Source: an uncultured Eubacterium sp. (GTDB lineage: Bacteria > Bacillota > Clostridia > Lachnospirales > Lachnospiraceae). Taken from it: a stretch of 64,000 nucleotides of DNA. Under the pieces are notes generated by a model, which saw only the letters and a list, made by a program, of their open reading frames with translations, was not told where the DNA came from and searched no databases. The stretch's first letter is position 1, and every line of letters starts with the position of its first letter. This document shows, in pieces, positions 60,190-64,000 of the stretch. The DNA lies in the NCBI RefSeq assembly GCF_937958975.1, contig NZ_CALGRE010000045.1, forward strand, positions 190,068-254,067, read 5' to 3'. A program made the translations under genes and the position numbers.

Positions 60190-61109
60190 ATGAAAACTGT
60201 ATCACAAGAAGCATATCAACGTCAATGAATGATTAAATATTGAAAGAAACATTTTGTTACAGAAACAGCAATCAGATACTGGACAAGCCAAAAAATAGTT
60301 TATAAATGGATAAAAGATATGATGGGACGTTTAGAGTCTGGAAAATTGTAGTCATACACCGAAAAGCAGTCCTAAAAAGCATACTGAAAAAGTATTAAAA
60401 CAGATACGCCATAGATTAAAAAAGAATAAATGGAAAGACCTAATACTGGCATATCAGGAACTGGTAGAAAAATACAGTTATACGAGAAGTTATGGAGAAT
60501 TTAAAAGAATTGCAGCAAAACTGAAGTCTGTGAAGTCACAAAAAAAAGAAATGTAAAAATAAGCCATATAAGAGAGCAGACTATCTGAGACAAAAGATAC
60601 AGATAGATGTAAAATATGTTCTGTAGTATTGTCGGATAAATAATGAAAAAGTATTACCAATATACAGCTGTTGATGAGTGTACACGATGGACATATCGGG
60701 AAATGTATGATGAACATAGTATATACAGTTCAAAAGACTTTTTAGAAAAGCTGATTCGTCATGCACCATTTCCGATCAGAGAAGCGCAGATAGATAACGG
60801 AACAGACTTTAAAAACAGATTAATAGTGTAAAAAGTAAACATTTAACTTTATTTGAAGAATCGTTATTGGAAATGAGAATTATATACCATAGAATCCAGA
60901 CAGCAACGCCAAGACATAACGGAAAAGTGGAAAGACAGCACCGTCAGGATGAAGAACGGTTTTACAAAAATATGAATATGTATAATATTGAAGATGGAAG
61001 AAGACAGCAGGCGACATATCAAAGAAAATCAAATGATTATATAAAGACATGTTTAGGAATTAAAATACAAAAACAGCTCGTAAAGATGTGTCAGGCGATA
61101 ATGTTTTAA
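60190..61109 (+). pseudogene. Decayed IS481/IS3-like transposase
   Basis: Six or more stops and frame changes cross the region, but transposase segments are legible: an N-terminal HTH part (TAIRYWTSQKIVYKWIKDM), first Asp region (QIDVKYV), YYQYTAVDECTRWTYREMYDEHS, second Asp region (EAQIDNGTDFKN), and the Glu region (TPRHNGKVERQHRQDEERFY). These are the DDE blocks of an rve-type transposase. Ends of the element could not be fixed. Confidence 0.8.
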
Positions 61110-61207
61110 GATGTTCAAGGCAGACACCGGAGTCTGCTGTCTGTCTTACGCAAATATAACATATATAGAAATGTTAAGGCCAGGTAGTATTTCTTGACAG
61201 AAATCTC

Positions 61208-61237
61208 CACCTTATCCTTGACATTATATTGAAGGTG
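61208..61237. promoter_or_regulatory. Inverted repeat upstream of the radical SAM gene
   Basis: CACCTT (61208-61213) and AAGGTG (61232-61237) enclose a TTGACA. It could be an operator or an IS end. The stretch 61110-61374 holds nothing else clear apart from a possible promoter (TTGACT, 17 bp, TAGACT) near 61299. Confidence 0.3.
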
Positions 61238-61374
61238 ATGTGTAACTAATCATTGACACCTTAACAAGATAAAAAATACTAGTTGGCAAACAGTTCTTGA
61301 CTATAATAAATATAAATGATAGACTTGTAAAATAAGTTTACCAATAATGGTTGAAGTACGGAAGGGGAAGAGTT

Positions 61375-62718
61375 GTGTATAAACCATCAAAATATAATAA
61401 CAAAGTTATCGATAATGAAGAGTTAGTAATTGTAAATTCGTTGTATGGAAGTAGAATTAAGTTTACTGATATCGACAATATTAATATTGCTAATGCAATA
61501 CTTAGTGGTAAAATACATAAGAAACAGTGTGAAAACGAAGTGTTTCAGTTTTTGAAAGAAAATAAAATGATTGTTAATGAAGAGATTGACGAAAATGTTT
61601 ATGCACGTTTAGTTAAGACAGATGTAGTCTCTAACTCTAGATTGCAACTTATAATTTTGCCAACTGAACAATGTAATTTTAGATGTAAATATTGCTATGA
61701 ATCATTTGGGAGAGGCAAGATGGCTAAAGAAACTCAAGATGCCATTATTAAATATATATCAAGAAATATATCTAGATATAGTGGTCTTGATATATCGTGG
61801 TTTGGTGGGGAGCCGTTACTCGCAAAGGATGTAATTGAGTATATGTCCGAAAAAATTGATGCTATTTGTAAAAAAGCAAAAAAAATGTATACGACTACAA
61901 TTACAACTAATGCTTACTGCCTCGATTTTGAAACGTTTAGGATGTTACAAAAATACAATTTAGTTGCTGTTCAGGTTACGTTGGATGGAATTAAAGAAAC
62001 GCATGATAAACAGAGAGTGTTTGCCAATGGTGAACCAACATATGATGTTATAATTAATAATCTAATTGAGATTAAAAATAAAGCAAAAAGTGGAGTGCAA
62101 AAAATAATACTCAGAACGAATGTGTCAAAAGATATATTTGACAAAATGGATGAGTATATTGATTTTTATTCTAAGACATTTGGTGACGATAGTAGATTTT
62201 CTTTTTTTATACGTCCTGTAGGAGATTGGGGTGGAGAGGCTGTAGAACAGATGAAGTCAAAGATGATGGATTCGAACTCATTTAGAAGTGTGTATAATAA
62301 AATTATTAAATCAGATACTAAGCTGAACATGAATTTTTTTGAAAGATTTCTTGTCCAAGGTGGATGTGTATGTTATGCAGGAAAAAGAAATGCATATGTT
62401 ATTAAATCAAATGGTGATATTGGTAAGTGCACATGTGAACTAGATTCGGAAGACAATAAGATAGGAAAAATGCTTGTTTCTGGTGATATGGATATAGATG
62501 AATTCAAACTTGCAAAATGGATAGATATTTCCAATTATGAAAAATGTTCTGAGTGTAGTTTTTATGGATTTTGTGTTGCAATGAATTGCCCATTGAGAGG
62601 AAAAGCCACAGATGATGAACATGTATGTCCTTATGAGAAGGAATATTTTAGTGAGACAATCAAATTAATGAATTCGATTGGATTGATTGCTCCATACGAA
62701 TCGAAAGTGGCTATATAG
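61375..62718 (+). CDS. Radical SAM/SPASM peptide maturase (CcpM-like)
   Basis: 447 aa from the GTG at 61375, which follows GGAAGGGGA; an in-frame TTG at 61351 is weaker. An N-terminal RiPP-recognition-like region (about 1-85), the [4Fe-4S] motif CNFRCKYC (C100, C104, C107), WFGGEPLL, and a C-terminal SPASM domain with CVCYAG, CTCE, CSECSFYGFC, CPLRG and CPYE cysteines that bind extra clusters. Such enzymes make thioether or C-C links in precursor peptides. It heads a RiPP locus. Confidence 0.9.
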   Translation: MYKPSKYNNKVIDNEELVIVNSLYGSRIKFTDIDNINIANAILSGKIHKKQCENEVFQFLKENKMIVNEEIDENVYARLVKTDVVSNSRLQLIILPTEQCNFRCKYCYESFGRGKMAKETQDAIIKYISRNISRYSGLDISWFGGEPLLAKDVIEYMSEKIDAICKKAKKMYTTTITTNAYCLDFETFRMLQKYNLVAVQVTLDGIKETHDKQRVFANGEPTYDVIINNLIEIKNKAKSGVQKIILRTNVSKDIFDKMDEYIDFYSKTFGDDSRFSFFIRPVGDWGGEAVEQMKSKMMDSNSFRSVYNKIIKSDTKLNMNFFERFLVQGGCVCYAGKRNAYVIKSNGDIGKCTCELDSEDNKIGKMLVSGDMDIDEFKLAKWIDISNYEKCSECSFYGFCVAMNCPLRGKATDDEHVCPYEKEYFSETIKLMNSIGLIAPYESKVAI

Positions 62719-62742
62719 AATTTGGTCAAAGGAGAGTTACGA

Positions 62743-63018
62743 GTGAGTGTAAAGAATGAAATAATTAGTATTTTAGATTCAATGTGTATTATATTAATTG
62801 CATCGGATGAGGATATTGATTTAACAGAATATATTGTGGAGTCAATTCAGTTTATTAATTTTATAGTAGAGTTGGAACAGAAATTTGGTATAGAAATACC
62901 ATCAAATATGTTGATGATAGATAATTTGGGTACTTTATCTGGTGTTGTTAATTTAGTAGAGTCTCTTATAGATGAATCACGCAATGGTAATTATGATTGC
63001 TTAATGAAATTGAATTAA
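62743..63018 (+). CDS. Acyl-carrier-like protein of the peptide maturation system
   Basis: 91 aa from the GTG at 62743 (AAAGGAGAG upstream). Four-helix carrier pattern with Ser34 in EYIVESIQFINFIVELEQKFGIEIP, where the usual DSL is ESI; Ser34 is the possible phosphopantetheine site. Acyl-carrier-related proteins accompany Cys-rich-peptide radical SAM maturases in Clostridia. Whether it is loaded with pantetheine is uncertain. Confidence 0.75.
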   Translation: MSVKNEIISILDSMCIILIASDEDIDLTEYIVESIQFINFIVELEQKFGIEIPSNMLMIDNLGTLSGVVNLVESLIDESRNGNYDCLMKLN

Positions 63019-63105
63019 TTAGGCTGATGTTCATAAAGACAGACTATTCTAAAAGTTAAAGTTATGTCTTTTAATATTATTTAATAAAAAAAGGAGGAGA
63101 AGAGG

Positions 63106-63243
63106 ATGCTTAAGAAGAAAAAAAAGGTTTCTAAAGCAGGAATTGTAAGCCTATATGTGGGTGAAGGATGTCCATGTTCAACGATTAATGTATCAGGCGT
63201 TGGTTGTCCATCTGTTAACGTATCAGGTGTTGGATGCAAATAA
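63106..63243 (+). CDS. RiPP precursor peptide, Cys-containing with internal repeat
   Basis: 45 aa. A basic leader (MLKKKKKVSKAGIVSLYV) is followed by a core with Cys at 22, 24, 34 and 44 and the repeat INVSGVGC / VNVSGVGC. AAGGAGGAGAAGAGG precedes the ATG. It lies 87 bp after the carrier gene and ends in a terminator. The radical SAM enzyme two genes upstream is the likely modifier, with Cys as donor residues. It is similar in plan to the Clostridia 'Cys-rich peptide' families I recall, but with fewer Cys. Confidence 0.82.
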   Translation: MLKKKKKVSKAGIVSLYVGEGCPCSTINVSGVGCPSVNVSGVGCK

Positions 63244-63247
63244 TTAA

Positions 63248-63284
63248 AAAGGGTATCCCATATTTAGAGGGATATCCTTTTTTT
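63248..63284 (+). terminator. Terminator after the precursor peptide
   Basis: GGGTATCCC pairs with GGGATATCC, flanked by an A run before and a T run after. Confidence 0.85.
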
Positions 63285-63286
63285 AT

Positions 63287-63832
63287 TAGTATTAGGAACT
63301 GAAATATGGCTTAAAGAAATTAAAGGAGTAATATATAATTAGTTATAGAAGAACTAATAAAATAAAAAAAGTTAGTCTAAAAAAATTAGAATATAAATGG
63401 TTTGTGTATAGCAAACGGATCCTATAGGCCTTTAGCTCTAATGCAAATAGAGAATCGTTATATGGCTAGAGCATATTACCTGCTAACTTAATGCTTGTGA
63501 TTTATTATATTCTATATAGTATTTGATAAGTAAATTAGTAGTCAAAAGTAAATTTGACATTTATGAATAAAAGAAAATGTTATTGTTGATATTTAAAGTT
63601 GGAAGTATCAAAGCGATAATGGCTAGCCAAGAAATGGAGTATATCAGATGAACTTTTTAAAGTATTTATAGAAATATATGGATAATAAAAAAAATTTTAT
63701 AGAGAAGTGAATCTTCTAATATGTAGTTCATCAATGCTAGTTATAACATTGAATAAAATGGAATGTAATTATAATAAATTCTATATTGTTTAGGCGATAA
63801 GACTAATGCTAAAGAAAGGAAATATATATTCG
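63287..63832. other. Decayed or non-coding stretch inside the RiPP locus
   Basis: No frame exceeds about 25 codons, but fragments read like protein, for example WLAKKWSISDELFKVFIEIYG ending near 63680 and a segment near 63395 (KLEYKWFVYSKRI). They may be the debris of a further maturation gene. AAAGAAAGGA before 63833 serves the protease. Confidence 0.4.
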
Positions 63833-64000
63833 ATGAAGAAAATTAAAATTGCAATAATAGACAGTGGTGTTGATGATTCTCACCCATTTCTACTTGGTAA
63901 AGAGATAAAAGGGATTACAATAACAAATGATGGTGTATATACAGGGGCTAAAGATACATTTGGACATGGAACTGCTATATATACTATTATATCAACGTCA
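63833..64000 (+). CDS. Subtilisin-like S8 protease, 3' end outside window
   Basis: The 56 visible codons start MKKIKIAIIDSGVDDSHPFL, with the catalytic Asp, and reach TFGHGTAI with the catalytic His. The catalytic Ser lies beyond the window. There is no signal peptide, so it is likely a cytoplasmic protease that trims the modified precursor. AAAGAAAGGA precedes the ATG. Confidence 0.85.
   Translation, partial: MKKIKIAIIDSGVDDSHPFLLGKEIKGITITNDGVYTGAKDTFGHGTAIYTIISTS

Noticed and set aside
60100..61250. Exact terminal inverted repeats of the IS481-like element
   Set aside because: Candidate ends near aaatcacctc and gaaggtgatg match only weakly; the element is too decayed to fix its borders.

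Overview
The window looks like a chromosomal segment of a low-GC, spore-forming Clostridia bacterium, most likely a Lachnospiraceae member. Support comes from the AT-rich codon use, the cotJABC spore coat operon, a type III glutamine synthetase, a class B sortase, and the conserved run cyclophilin - DUF1858 - NfeD/SPFH - coaX - dus - greA - lysS. No rRNA or tRNA gene was recognised.

Layout. (1) 1-8.3 kb is accessory DNA. It holds a cut-off XRE regulator, a very long nested inverted repeat (241-485), a replication-relaxation type protein and a TraD-like coupling ATPase, which together look like the replication/mobilisation core of a plasmid-like element. A promoter-driven cargo operon of unknown role follows (NUDIX hydrolase, methyltransferase, metallophosphoesterase), then an XRE repressor divergent from two lipoproteins. 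(2) 8.4-17.9 kb is mostly housekeeping: M48 protease, cotJABC (minus strand), a secreted GH16 glucanase, class II fructose-bisphosphate aldolase, sortase B, glutamine synthetase III behind a structured leader with a terminator, and a Ca2+/Na+ antiporter. (3) 17,983-51,327 is an apparently complete 33.3-kb HK97-type siphovirus prophage bounded by a perfect 24-bp direct repeat. Its order is integrase, lysogeny genes including a K+ channel, repressor/operators/Cro, a long early operon of small genes with two DNA methyltransferases, an HUH-type replication protein, HNH and terminase, portal-protease-capsid, connectors, tail genes with a programmed -1 frameshift, Dit/Tal/collagen-like fibre, holin/amidase, and an end module of small genes under duplicated promoters. 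The phage sits directly 5' of the cyclophilin gene. (4) 51.3-59.4 kb returns to core genes ending with greA and lysS. (5) 59.4-64 kb is again accessory: an orphan integrase-arm-like repeat, a broken XRE gene, a decayed IS481-like transposase, and a RiPP locus (radical SAM/SPASM maturase, acyl-carrier-like protein, a 45-aa Cys-containing precursor with an internal repeat, a decayed stretch, and the 5' part of a subtilisin-like protease that runs off the window).

The most promising leads are the RiPP locus at the right end, the NUDIX/methyltransferase/phosphoesterase operon at the left, the two-promoter module with a ribbon-helix-helix gene at the prophage right end (layout like anti-CRISPR loci), the long dyad at 241-485, and an almost perfectly paired 28-bp hairpin at 23,912-24,011 whose only mismatches are G-U wobbles. 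All family assignments were made by reading motifs; no database search was run.
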